Under the pieces are notes generated by a model, which made no database searches, was not told the DNA's origin, and worked only from the letters and a program-made list of their open reading frames with translations. This document shows positions 25,123-33,106 of a stretch of 64,000 nucleotides of DNA, one piece after another (the stretch's first letter is position 1; the number at the start of each line of letters is the position of its first letter). Origin of the DNA: Gemmatimonadota bacterium (GTDB lineage Bacteria; Gemmatimonadota; Gemmatimonadetes; Longimicrobiales; Gaopeijiaceae); assembly GCA_022823225.1 (NCBI GenBank), contig JAJDXM010000037.1, positions 1-64,000 of the forward strand. Direction: 5' to 3'. Made by a program: the position numbers and the translations under genes.

Positions 25123-25797
25123 GTGTGCGGCCGCTTCACCGTAACGGGCGAGGCCGATGCGATCGGGGCCGCCTTCGCCGCGGGCGTCGCGCCGCTCCGG
25201 GACGTGCGGCTTCCGCGGTACAACATTGCGCCGACCGATGAGGTCCCGGTGGTCGTCGCCGCTCCGGAGGGACGGCGCGCCGGGCCGATGCGGTGGGGCC
25301 TGGTGCCGCACTGGGCGGACAGTCCCGGGGTGGGCGCCCGCATGATCAACGCCAGATCCGAGTCGGTGTCGAGACGGAGCGCCTATCGGGAGCCGTTTCT
25401 TGCCCGGCGATGTCTGGTCCCGGCGGACGGATTCTACGAGTGGGTGGCGCGCGAAGGCGTGAAGCAGCCGTACTGGCTTCACCGTCCCGGACGCGCGCTC
25501 TTCGCGATGGCGGGCATCTGGGCGCTCTGGAAGCCCGCTCGGGGCAATCGGCTGGCGACCTTTTCGGTCCTCACCCGGGCCGCGCCCCCGGCGATCCGCT
25601 GGCTCCACGACCGCGTACCCGTGATCCTGCCCGAGTCGGCATGGGACGATTGGCTGGCGCGCGGCACCCCGCCGGCTGCGCTGGAGGACATCCTGGCCGG
25701 GAGTGCAACGCCCGAACTGCACCTGCACCCCGTGTCGCGCGCCGTGAGCAAGGCGGGCTACGACGAGCCCGATTGCATTGAAGAGGTGGAGCTGTAG
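25123..25797 (+). CDS. SOS response-associated peptidase, SRAP/YedK (HMCES-like)
   Basis: The protein begins MCGRFT (GTG start at 25123); after Met removal Cys2 becomes the N-terminal nucleophile that cross-links to abasic sites in single-stranded DNA. Other SRAP hallmarks are YNIAPTDEVPVVV, the MINARSES motif, DGFYEW with the catalytic Glu, and WLHDRVPVIL with the active-site His. At 224 residues it is of normal size. In the family it shields abasic sites at stalled replication forks. It is the last gene of the 19670-25797 run, 30 bases after the deacylase, and converges on the aminotransferase. No LexA box was recognised, so SOS control is not shown. Confidence 0.93.
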   Translation: MCGRFTVTGEADAIGAAFAAGVAPLRDVRLPRYNIAPTDEVPVVVAAPEGRRAGPMRWGLVPHWADSPGVGARMINARSESVSRRSAYREPFLARRCLVPADGFYEWVAREGVKQPYWLHRPGRALFAMAGIWALWKPARGNRLATFSVLTRAAPPAIRWLHDRVPVILPESAWDDWLARGTPPAALEDILAGSATPELHLHPVSRAVSKAGYDEPDCIEEVEL

Positions 25798-25815
25798 CGG
25801 GACTGCGGCCGCCGC

Positions 25816-26952
25816 TCAGGCCATCGCCCGGAGCGGGCCGGGTTCCCGGGCAAAGCCCGCGCGCAGACGTTCCAGCCCGGCGAGCAACTCCTCCGGCGGA
25901 GGACCGAAGCCGAGCCGCATCGTCGAGTCGATCCCGAAGTGCGCACCCGGGACGATCAGAAGGCTCTGCTCCACCCGCAGGCGTTCGGCGAGTTCGAGAG
26001 AGCCGAGGTCGGAGTGGTAGCGGATCATTGAAATCGCCCCGGCGTCCGGTGGGGTGAAGGTGAAGAGTCCGCCGCTGGCGTCGATCCATGAGGTCAACAG
26101 CGCCAGGTTGCGGCGGATGATCGCCTGCGTGCGTTCCAGAATCCGGGGCCGGACCCCGGGCGACAGGGCGATGCGCGCGAGCGCGTCCGATACGGACGGG
26201 GGGGCGATCGTGGTGTAGTCGGTGCGGGCCCACAGCCGCTCCACCACCTCGTCGGGTCCCACCACCCAGCCCAGGCGAACGCCGGGCAAGCCGTATGCCT
26301 TGGACAGTGAGTTGGTGACCAGGACCTTGTCGTATCGGCCCCAGAAGCTCGGCACGGGATCCGGCCCCACCTCGGCGCCCCGGTAGACCTCGTCCGACAG
26401 GATCCACGCCCCGTAGCGGTCGGCCAGGGTGACAATTTCGTCCATTTCCGCCGGCGTTAGCGCTACGCCCGTGGGGTTGTTGGGGTTCGTGACGAGAATG
26501 AACCCCGCGCCGGCGGCGAGCGCCGATTCCAGCTGGTCCAGATCCGGACGCCAACCGGTCTCCTCGCGGAGGTGGAAGGGCTGGGCGCCGCCCTGGAAGT
26601 TCCGGATCAGGCCGGGAACCTGCATGTAGTTGGGAAGCATCACGGCGACAGGCTTCCCGGGACGCGAGAGCTCCCAGAACCCCACGAAGTTCGCCTCGGC
26701 ACCACCGATCGTCACCACGACCGAGCGCTCCGTCGCGCCGGGATGCAGCGAGGCGATCAGGGCTCGCAGCTCGTCCGTCCCGTTCGACTGGCTGTACCCG
26801 AGCAGTACGCGGGACAGGTCGGCCGATGGCCCCGCGAAGGCGAGAAGCTCGCCGACCGTGAGCGGATGCACCCCGCTCTCCGAAAGGTTGTAGTCGACCC
26901 GGTGCTCGTAGGTGGACTGCCAGCGTTCCATCTGGAAGGGGGTGAATTCCAC
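25816..26952 (-). CDS. Class I/II PLP-dependent aminotransferase
   Basis: GTG 26952 (first residues MEFTPFQMERW) has AAGGAGA eight bases upstream; longer in-frame starts have no ribosome site and add an arginine-rich tail. The 378-residue enzyme is fold type I, with FILVTNPNNPTGVALTP, the ILSDEVYRG aspartate, the Schiff-base lysine in SLSKAYGLPG and a C-terminal arginine in STMRLGFG. It transfers an amino group between an amino acid and a 2-oxo acid. The compact N-terminus (RVDYNLSESGVHPL) resembles the capreomycidine-synthase and related aminotransferase branch, so it may do an elimination or cyclisation instead. Upstream is a divergent M16 peptidase pair. Confidence 0.86.
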   Translation of the reverse strand: MEFTPFQMERWQSTYEHRVDYNLSESGVHPLTVGELLAFAGPSADLSRVLLGYSQSNGTDELRALIASLHPGATERSVVVTIGGAEANFVGFWELSRPGKPVAVMLPNYMQVPGLIRNFQGGAQPFHLREETGWRPDLDQLESALAAGAGFILVTNPNNPTGVALTPAEMDEIVTLADRYGAWILSDEVYRGAEVGPDPVPSFWGRYDKVLVTNSLSKAYGLPGVRLGWVVGPDEVVERLWARTDYTTIAPPSVSDALARIALSPGVRPRILERTQAIIRRNLALLTSWIDASGGLFTFTPPDAGAISMIRYHSDLGSLELAERLRVEQSLLIVPGAHFGIDSTMRLGFGPPPEELLAGLERLRAGFAREPGPLRAMA

Positions 26953-27086
26953 CGAAGTGTCTCCTTGTGGCCGTCTGCGCACCCGCGGGCGCGGCTCCTG
27001 AGATGGTGGCCCGCTTGTGCTGTGCGGCTGCATGGCGAGAATTGTTCTGTGACGGTTGAATATGCGTTGCGAACGGCGGGGGAGGA

Positions 27087-28349
27087 ATGATCGAAATCGA
27101 ACAGCACCGGCTCGACAACGGCCTGAGAGTGGTCCTGGCGCCGGATGCGACCACGGCGGTGACCGCGGTGAATCTCTGGTACGGCGTCGGATCGCGGAAT
27201 GAGCCGGATGGTCGCACCGGCTTCGCCCATCTCTTCGAGCACATGATGTTCCAGGGCTCCGCGCACGTCGCGAAGAACGGGCACTTCCAGCACATCGAGC
27301 GGGTCGGCGGCTCCGCCAACGCCACGACCTGGTTCGACCGCACCAACTACTTCGAGACCTTGCCCTCCCACTACCTCGATCTGGCACTCTGGCTCGAGGC
27401 CGACCGGATGGGATGGATGCTCCCCGCCATGACCGCCGAGAAGCTGGAGAACCAGCGCCAGGTGGTGATGAACGAGCGCCGCGAGCGCTACGACAACCAG
27501 CCCTACGGCGACTGGGACGAGCGGATCCAGTCCCTCCTCTTTCCACCCGCGCATCCGTACCACCACACCGTCATCGGGTCCATGGATGACATCTCGGCTG
27601 CCACCCTGGAGGATGTGCGCGACTTCTTCCGGACCTACTACCTCCCCAACAACGCGGTTCTTTCCATCTGCGGCGGCATCGATCCCGCCCATGCTCTCGG
27701 CCGCGTCGACCGCTATTTCGGAGCGATCCCGCCGGGCCCCGAACCTCCCCCCCTCCCGGGCGACGGGCACGTCCCCTTCTCGACCGGTGAGACCTTGCGC
27801 GCCGATGTCGTCGCGGCGGTGCCGCTGCCGAGGATCTACATGGCCGCGCGGGTGCCGCCCTTTACCAGCGACGAGTTCTACCCGGGCCATGTCGTGTCGT
27901 GCTGCCTTGGATCGGGTCGTTCCTCGCGCCTCTACGAGCGCGTGGTGCGCGGCGGGCTGGGGAGGTCGGCCACCTGTCACCTGCTGCCCCTCACCACCGG
28001 CGCGACCATCTTTCTGGTGATTGCGACCGGCCTTCCGGATACGGACCCGGACGCGCTCGAGGAAGCGGCGAGCGGGGTGTTGGACGGTGCCCCCACGCTT
28101 GCCCGCGAGGAGTTCGAGCGTGCGGTCGCCGGACTGGAGACCCGCGAGGTAAGGGATCTGCAGCAGGTGGCCACGCGCGCCGATCTGCTGTCGATGTACA
28201 CGACCCATTTTGGAACTGCCGCGCGCCTCAACGAGGATCTGCGGCGGCTCCGGGAAGTCGAGTTGGAGGAGGCTCGGGAATGGGCCCGGGAATACCTGCA
28301 CGGGGAGAACAGGGTGGTTGTGCGGTACCTGCCGGAGGGGCGGGCATGA
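27087..28349 (+). CDS. M16 family zinc peptidase, catalytic subunit
   Basis: The 420-residue protein has the inverted zinc motif His48-x-x-Glu51-His52 in FAHLFEHMMFQ, and a third ligand Glu near residue 130 in VVMNERRER. This places it in the M16B (processing-peptidase-like) group. No signal peptide is visible, so it acts in the cytoplasm, or outside only if exported by another route. Its partner gene starts at the stop codon (ATGA) and encodes the inactive half. M16B enzymes work as heterodimers that enclose small unfolded peptides. Start ATG 27087 follows GGGGGAGG. The unit is divergent from the aminotransferase at 26952. Confidence 0.92.
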   Translation: MIEIEQHRLDNGLRVVLAPDATTAVTAVNLWYGVGSRNEPDGRTGFAHLFEHMMFQGSAHVAKNGHFQHIERVGGSANATTWFDRTNYFETLPSHYLDLALWLEADRMGWMLPAMTAEKLENQRQVVMNERRERYDNQPYGDWDERIQSLLFPPAHPYHHTVIGSMDDISAATLEDVRDFFRTYYLPNNAVLSICGGIDPAHALGRVDRYFGAIPPGPEPPPLPGDGHVPFSTGETLRADVVAAVPLPRIYMAARVPPFTSDEFYPGHVVSCCLGSGRSSRLYERVVRGGLGRSATCHLLPLTTGATIFLVIATGLPDTDPDALEEAASGVLDGAPTLAREEFERAVAGLETREVRDLQQVATRADLLSMYTTHFGTAARLNEDLRRLREVELEEAREWAREYLHGENRVVVRYLPEGRA

Positions 28350-29722
28350 ACGGCCGCGACCGCGGTCGTCCCCCGGCGCCGGATTCGATCCGTCCGTTCG
28401 AGTTTCCCCCGGTGGAAACGGGCGCTCTGGACAACGACATGGAGGTTCGGGTCGTCCGAGGCTCTCCGTTTCCCATCGTGACGGGGATGATCGTTCTCCG
28501 TTCCGGAGAGACCGCGGTGCCCGAAGGCAAGGGTGGTCTGGCCGTTCTGACGGGAAACGCGCTGGAGGGTGGAACGAAGCGCCTTTCCAGCCGCGAACTC
28601 GCCAGGGAGCTCGAGGACATCGGGGCCGGCTTCGGCGTCGCGGCGGGGTGGGATTCGACGACGGTGGCCGTATCCTGCATGGCCGACCGGCTGCAGGACG
28701 CCTTGCCCCTCCTTTCGGAGATGGTGCGGCGCCCGGCCTTCCCGGCGGCCGACTTCGAGCGGTACCGAGCTCAGCTGGTCGCGGCGGCGGCGCATCGGCG
28801 CATGGACCCTGCGTCCCTCGCGAGCGACGCGTTCGCGCGCTTCATCTTCGGCGATGGAGGCGACTATGGTCGCCCGCTGGGCGGGACCGAGGTCTCGCTG
28901 GGAAGCCGGACCCCGGCGGACGCTCACGGCTTTGCCGCCGCCCGGTATGGACCGTCGGAAGCGGCGCTGATCGTGGCCGGAGATGTCGAGCCGGCGGAGG
29001 CGATGTCGCTCGCGGAACGGGATTTCGGTGGATGGGATCGCGTGATCGAACCCGGTCCGGAGCCGGGGGCGCCGGCGCGGTGCCCGCAAAGGGCGGTTCA
29101 TCTGGTCCACCGGCCGGGGTCGGTCCAGTCCGAGATCCGCATCGGGCACCCGGGGGTGGCGCGAAGCGTGGAAGACTATTTTTCGCTTATGGTGCTGAAC
29201 CTCGTGCTGGGCGGCTCGTTCTCCTCCCGGCTCAACCTCAACCTGCGCGAACGAAACGGCTTCACCTACGGCGTGCGGTCCAGGTTCAGTGCGCGGCGGG
29301 GGGCCGGACCGTTCGTCGTTTCCACATCGGTGGACAATGCGGTTACCGGCGCCGCGGTGCGCGAGATCCTCCGTGAGATCGAGGGTGTCGTCGAGGATGG
29401 CCCGACGCGCGAGGAGGTTGATGCGGCGACAAGCTACATGGCCGGGGTGTTCCCGTTGCGCGTGGAGACCACGGGACAGATCGCCTCGCGCGTCGCCGAA
29501 CTCGTGATCTTCGACTTGCCCGGGGACTACTACCGGAGCTACCGGGACAGGGTGCGCGCGGTCGACCTTGACCAGGCGGCGGCATCGGCGCGGCGGCACA
29601 TCCGTCCGGAGGAACTGTGCACCGTGGTCGTGGGAGATGCGGACGAGGTCCAGCAGCAGTTGGAGGCGCTCGGCGCCGGGCCGGTGTCCGTGCACCGCGA
29701 TGACGATGAGGCTGTGCCATGA
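28346..29722 (+). CDS. M16 family peptidase, non-catalytic partner
   Basis: The start is ATG 28346 in the upstream stop, giving 458 residues. The M16 fold is clear (VVRGSPFPIVTGMIVLRSGE, the glycine-rich segment GGSFSSRLNLNLRERNGFTY, and a second domain from about 260). At the position of the zinc motif the sequence is AVLTGNALEGGT: neither histidine is present and only the glutamate position survives. This is the usual inactive partner of a catalytic M16B subunit, supplying the glycine-rich loop and arginine/tyrosine that hold the peptide. The 4-base overlaps on both sides make a three-gene unit with the Nudix gene. Confidence 0.91.
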   Translation: MNGRDRGRPPAPDSIRPFEFPPVETGALDNDMEVRVVRGSPFPIVTGMIVLRSGETAVPEGKGGLAVLTGNALEGGTKRLSSRELARELEDIGAGFGVAAGWDSTTVAVSCMADRLQDALPLLSEMVRRPAFPAADFERYRAQLVAAAAHRRMDPASLASDAFARFIFGDGGDYGRPLGGTEVSLGSRTPADAHGFAAARYGPSEAALIVAGDVEPAEAMSLAERDFGGWDRVIEPGPEPGAPARCPQRAVHLVHRPGSVQSEIRIGHPGVARSVEDYFSLMVLNLVLGGSFSSRLNLNLRERNGFTYGVRSRFSARRGAGPFVVSTSVDNAVTGAAVREILREIEGVVEDGPTREEVDAATSYMAGVFPLRVETTGQIASRVAELVIFDLPGDYYRSYRDRVRAVDLDQAAASARRHIRPEELCTVVVGDADEVQQQLEALGAGPVSVHRDDDEAVP

Positions 29723-30276
29723 GCGAGGACCGAAGCGCGCTGCTGAGCACCCGTCTCATTCACGATGGCCGGATCGTCCGCCTCAGCCTCGACACGGTTC
29801 GATACCCCGACGGGTCGGTGGGCGAACTGGAGATGATACGTCACCGTGGCGCCGCCGCGGTGCTCCCCGTGGCCGGAAGCGAGGCCGAACCGGATCCCGA
29901 GGTGATCCTGCTCCGCCAGTACAGGTACGCCGCCGGCGGCGTGATCTACGAAGTCCCGGCCGGGATCATCGAGCCGGGGGAGAGTTGGGAGGAGTGTGCG
30001 CGGCGGGAGCTGGAAGAGGAGGCGGGGGTACGGGCAGGCCGGCTGGTCGAGCTGACTACGATCCACACGACGCCGGGATTCACCAACGAACAGATCCACC
30101 TTTTCGCGGCTTTCGATCTGAAGCCGGGAACGGTGAGCACGGACAGGGACGAGTTCCTCGAGGCGGGACGAATGCCTCTCTCCCGCGCCGTGGAACTGGT
30201 GCGGCGGGGCGAGGTCAGCGACGGGAAGTCGGTGGTCACGATCCTGTACGCCGCACACTTCCTGGCCCGCGGATAG
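29719..30276 (+). CDS. Nudix hydrolase, ADP-ribose pyrophosphatase-like
   Basis: The 185-residue enzyme contains a perfect Nudix box at residues 82-104 (G-x5-E-x7-RELEEEAGV), which binds the divalent metals. The flanking sequence (LLRQYRYAAGGVIYEVPAG before the box, then TTPGFTNEQIHLF) is that of the ADP-ribose/sugar-nucleotide pyrophosphatase group. The proline 15 residues after the box supports ADP-ribose. The role would be to clear ADP-ribose, NAD or ADP-sugars. It is the third gene of the M16 operon (ATGA overlap), and an association with peptidases is not known to be functional. Confidence 0.9.
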   Translation: MSEDRSALLSTRLIHDGRIVRLSLDTVRYPDGSVGELEMIRHRGAAAVLPVAGSEAEPDPEVILLRQYRYAAGGVIYEVPAGIIEPGESWEECARRELEEEAGVRAGRLVELTTIHTTPGFTNEQIHLFAAFDLKPGTVSTDRDEFLEAGRMPLSRAVELVRRGEVSDGKSVVTILYAAHFLARG

Positions 30277-30532
30277 TCCCCGCGTCGCACCCGGCGCATC
30301 GCTGGCACGCATGCAGCGGGGACGTGCGTCCACCTGCCGCCGGCGAGCGATACCGTCGGAGCATGCGACGGATTTGCCGGACCCCGTTCCCGCGGACTGT
30401 CGCGCGGAGGGGATTGGATGTCCACGAAAGGGGACAGGCAAGGGAGTGACCGCCCGGACGCACCTCCGTCCGAATGCAGCGGGGACTCGCCCCTGCGGGC
30501 TGTTCAGGGCCTTCTCGAACGCCGATCCCGTT

Positions 30533-30549
30533 TTGGCATGGTTTATGCG
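30533..30549 (+). promoter_or_regulatory. Sigma-54-like -24/-12 site
   Basis: TTGGCATGGTTTATGCG has GG (30535-30536) and GC (30547-30548) separated by exactly 10 bases, and TTGGCA matches the -24 consensus. The -12 box is ATGC instead of TTGC. It lies about 100 bases before the sigma factor start. Confidence 0.3.
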
Positions 30550-30561
30550 AGCAACATGGGA

Positions 30562-30593
30562 GGTGACGGGAAACGGTGACGGGAAACGGTGAC
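30562..30593 (+). repeat. Tandem repeat of 13 bases, about 2.5 copies
   Basis: GGTGACGGGAAAC occurs twice in full and then as GGTGAC. Each copy contains a GTG, so the number of copies changes which upstream GTG is in frame with the sigma factor. Confidence 0.85.
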
Positions 30594-30647
30594 TCATCCC
30601 AGGGTTCGGCTGACCGAACCGCACAGCCATGGAGAGGGGGTGGACAA

Positions 30648-31286
30648 GTGGTCCACGCAATACGGGTTCTCGACGAACAGAGGACTGCGAGCCAGGCCAG
30701 GCGGGAGATCGCCGAACTGGGTGACAGTCAGTTGGTTCAACTGTTTCTGGATGGCGAGGAGCAAGCGTTTACGGAACTGGTGCGGCGCTACGAGCGGCGT
30801 CTGCAGAATTTCGTGTTCGGCACGCTCGGAGACCGGGAGCGCGCCGAGGACCTGATTCAGGAGACGTTCATCCGGGTATACCGGCACCTCGACAGGTTCG
30901 ACCAGTCCCGCAAGTTCTCGACCTGGATCTACACCATTGCGGGCAACCTCGCCAAGAACGAACTGAGGAACCGCTCCCGGAATCCGGTGGTGCTCTTCCA
31001 GGCCTTGATGAAGAACTGGGAGGCCGACTTCAGACCGCTGGAGTGGGAGGATCCCAAGACCCGTCCCGACGATCTCTACCGGAGGAGGGCTTTGCGCGAG
31101 AAGGTTCACGAGGCGGTCAGGAAGCTGTCCGAACACCACCGCGTCGTCTTCGTGCTCCGCGAACTGCACGGCAAGAGATACGAGGAGATCGCCGAGATCA
31201 CCGGGTGCTCCCTCGGAACGGTCAAGAGCCGCTTGAACCGCGCCCGGAACAACTTCGCCCGGCTGATCGCTCCGATGATCGAATAG
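30648..31286 (+). CDS. ECF-type RNA polymerase sigma factor
   Basis: The frame opens as early as GTG 30576 inside the tandem repeat. I prefer GTG 30648, which lies 7 bases after a GGAGAGGGGG stretch and leaves a normal ECF N-terminus (213 residues). Sigma region 2 is AFTELVRRYERRLQNFVFG ... DLIQETFIRVYRHL, with FSTWIYTIAGNLAKNELR. Region 4 is HRVVFVLRELHGKRYEEIAE ... GCSLGTVKSRLNRAR, the -35-reading helix-turn-helix. A linker of about 40 residues between regions 2 and 4 contains DPKTRPDDLYRR. The next gene looks like its anti-sigma factor, so envelope-stress control is likely. Confidence 0.9.
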   Translation: MVHAIRVLDEQRTASQARREIAELGDSQLVQLFLDGEEQAFTELVRRYERRLQNFVFGTLGDRERAEDLIQETFIRVYRHLDRFDQSRKFSTWIYTIAGNLAKNELRNRSRNPVVLFQALMKNWEADFRPLEWEDPKTRPDDLYRRRALREKVHEAVRKLSEHHRVVFVLRELHGKRYEEIAEITGCSLGTVKSRLNRARNNFARLIAPMIE

Positions 31287-31487
31287 CCAGCCCGGACGCA
31301 TTCGCCGCTCGAATGCCGCGGAGGCTTGTCCACGGGCTGCCGGATCCGGACCGGCGGTGCGCCCGGAACGTGGAACCCTGCACGCCCACGGGCTGTATAG
31401 TAGAGTGCAGCCGCCAACGCTACGTGGTATAGTCAGAGATGGGGCGGTCGCCACACGCTCTGCCCTCGCTCCCTGGGCCGATTTGCC

Positions 31488-32129
31488 TTGGGGTGGGTTC
31501 GAGTCACCGCTTCGGAGCCGACTATATTGCTCAGGAATACCGAACATCCGGCAGATCCAGATCGGAGCGGGCCCTGGACCGCTCATGCGTGCCGCCGCTG
31601 GTTCCTGCACCTCTATTCGGATTATCGCGACGATCGGCTGGACGATGATACGCGGGCCGCGGTGATCGCCCACATGGCGGAGTGCGCGCCGTGCCGTCGC
31701 TACGACAGGGTGATCCGCACCGGGGTCGCGGTGCTGCGAGATTCGCTCAGGAAGGATCCCGAAGCGCTGGTGGATCGGGGTGAGTCACCGGTGGATCGTT
31801 GGCCCTTCGAGCGCGGCGGATACTCGCGTCCGGCCATCACGGGCCTGACCGCCTCGGCCACTCTCCTGGTGATCGTGCTCAATGTGGCGTCGGGATGGTC
31901 TCCGCGCCCTGGCCGGGGTGTGCCTGAACCCCTTCAGCCGCCGGTGGCCGCCGTTGCACCTCCCCACACGGAAGCGCCGGTCCATTTCCCGCTTCCGCCC
32001 CTGGTGCGAATCCCGCACGCGGGTCGCGGGCCTGCGGAGGCGGAGCGTGACAAGCGGCCGGAGTTCCAGAGGGAGCTGGACCGGGTTCGGGCCCGGGGGT
32101 CCGGTGTGGCTCAGGTGGATCCGGACTGA
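31488..32129 (+). CDS. Putative zinc-binding anti-sigma factor with one membrane segment
   Basis: The product (up to 213 residues) has a ZAS-type zinc site with an upstream Cys in AHACRRWF and then HMAECAPC (His-x3-Cys-x2-Cys). One membrane segment follows, AITGLTASATLLVIVLNV, and then a proline-rich region of about 80 residues ending RELDRVRARGSG. This layout, cytoplasmic zinc domain then membrane then periplasm, is that of anti-sigma factors that hold an ECF sigma factor. Its location 201 bases behind the ECF gene supports this. TTG 31488 is a weak start; an in-frame TTG follows TATATT about 40 bases later and could be the true one. Its stop lies just before holA. Confidence 0.72.
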   Translation: MGWVRVTASEPTILLRNTEHPADPDRSGPWTAHACRRWFLHLYSDYRDDRLDDDTRAAVIAHMAECAPCRRYDRVIRTGVAVLRDSLRKDPEALVDRGESPVDRWPFERGGYSRPAITGLTASATLLVIVLNVASGWSPRPGRGVPEPLQPPVAAVAPPHTEAPVHFPLPPLVRIPHAGRGPAEAERDKRPEFQRELDRVRARGSGVAQVDPD

Positions 32130-32131
32130 AT

Positions 32132-33106
32132 GTGGCCGCGGATGACGGTGGAGTATTCTATCTCCACGGCAACGACGATTACAGGAAGTCCGTCGCGGCA
32201 CGGCGCATTGTCGACCGCTACTGCGACCCGGCGACGCGGGACTTCAACCTGGACCGGCTCCACGGGCCCGATGTAACCGTCGAGCACCTGGCCTCGGTCA
32301 TTGCCACACCGCCGATGATGGCCGAGTGGCGGGTGGTCCACGTCAGCGAAGCGGAGGCGCTCGCGGGCAGCCCCAAAGCGCGGCAGGTCGTGCTGGACGC
32401 TGCGAAGAAGCCCCCGCGGGGGCTGGTGCTGATCCTGCAGGCGACCGTGCCCGCCCGATCCAGGGCCAGATTCTACCGGGATCTTGCCCGGGTCGCGACG
32501 GCTGCCGAATTCAAGCCTGTTCCGGCCGATGGGGTACCGGCGTGGATTGTGTCCTGGGCGCGGGAGGAGCTTGGCGCAGAGGTGGAGGTCGATGCCGCAC
32601 AGATGCTTGCGGGCGCGGTCGGGACCGACCTGGGTGTCCTGACCCAGGAGACGCGCAAGCTCTCCCAGATGGTCGGCGAAGGCGCGCCGGTCAATGCGGA
32701 CGCGGTTCGGCAGGGCGGTCTTCAGATCCCCCGCCAGGACCTCTGGGCGTGGTTCGACCTGGTGGGAAACCGCCGGATCAGCGAGGCCCTCGAAGGGCTG
32801 GTCATCCTCCTGGAGCAGGGCGAATCCGCCGTCAGACTGGTGATCGGACTGTCCGTCCACCTTCTGCGGCTCGGCGTCGCCATGGAAGGCGGAGCTCGGG
32901 CGCTTGACGCGGCGCTCCCCCCCTACCAGCGCTTTCTGACCCGCAGGTTCGTGGCTCAGGCACGGCGCTGGAAGCGGGACGAGCTGGCGGACGCCGTCAC
33001 GGCGCTGCGACGGCTGGACCAGCTCCTCAAGGCAAGCGCGATCGATGACCGGGTGCTGGTGGAAGAGTGGCTTCTCGGCCTCAGGACCGCGCCGAATCGG
33101 CGGTGA
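32132..33106 (+). CDS. holA: DNA polymerase III delta subunit
   Basis: The 324-residue protein has the delta-subunit layout: an N-terminal AAA+-like region ([20 protein letters not shown], then DFNLDRLHG), a central region ([18 protein letters not shown]) and a C-terminal collar domain ([30 protein letters not shown]). Delta opens the beta sliding clamp and loads it onto primed DNA together with gamma/tau and delta prime. It lacks an ATP-binding P-loop, as is normal. GTG 32132 starts 3 bases after the anti-sigma stop, and its TGA overlaps the copA ATG. Confidence 0.88.
   Translation: MAADDGGVFYLHGNDDYRKSVAARRIVDRYCDPATRDFNLDRLHGPDVTVEHLASVIATPPMMAEWRVVHVSEAEALAGSPKARQVVLDAAKKPPRGLVLILQATVPARSRARFYRDLARVATAAEFKPVPADGVPAWIVSWAREELGAEVEVDAAQMLAGAVGTDLGVLTQETRKLSQMVGEGAPVNADAVRQGGLQIPRQDLWAWFDLVGNRRISEALEGLVILLEQGESAVRLVIGLSVHLLRLGVAMEGGARALDAALPPYQRFLTRRFVAQARRWKRDELADAVTALRRLDQLLKASAIDDRVLVEEWLLGLRTAPNRR

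Larger units (their letters stand above)
30277..30647. other. 371-base intergenic stretch before the sigma factor gene
   Basis: I see no gene here. Two signals stand out near the right end: a sigma-54-like GG-N10-GC site at 30533-30549 and a 13-base tandem repeat at 30562-30593. The left two thirds (30277-30520) has no clear structure; short frames in it lack homology and start sites. A leader that is transcribed but untranslated is possible. Confidence 0.55.

Noticed and set aside
33067-33105. Earlier in-frame start for copA
   Set aside because: The extra 13 residues overlap holA coding sequence and are unlike the family; the ATG at 33106 fits the stop-start overlap.
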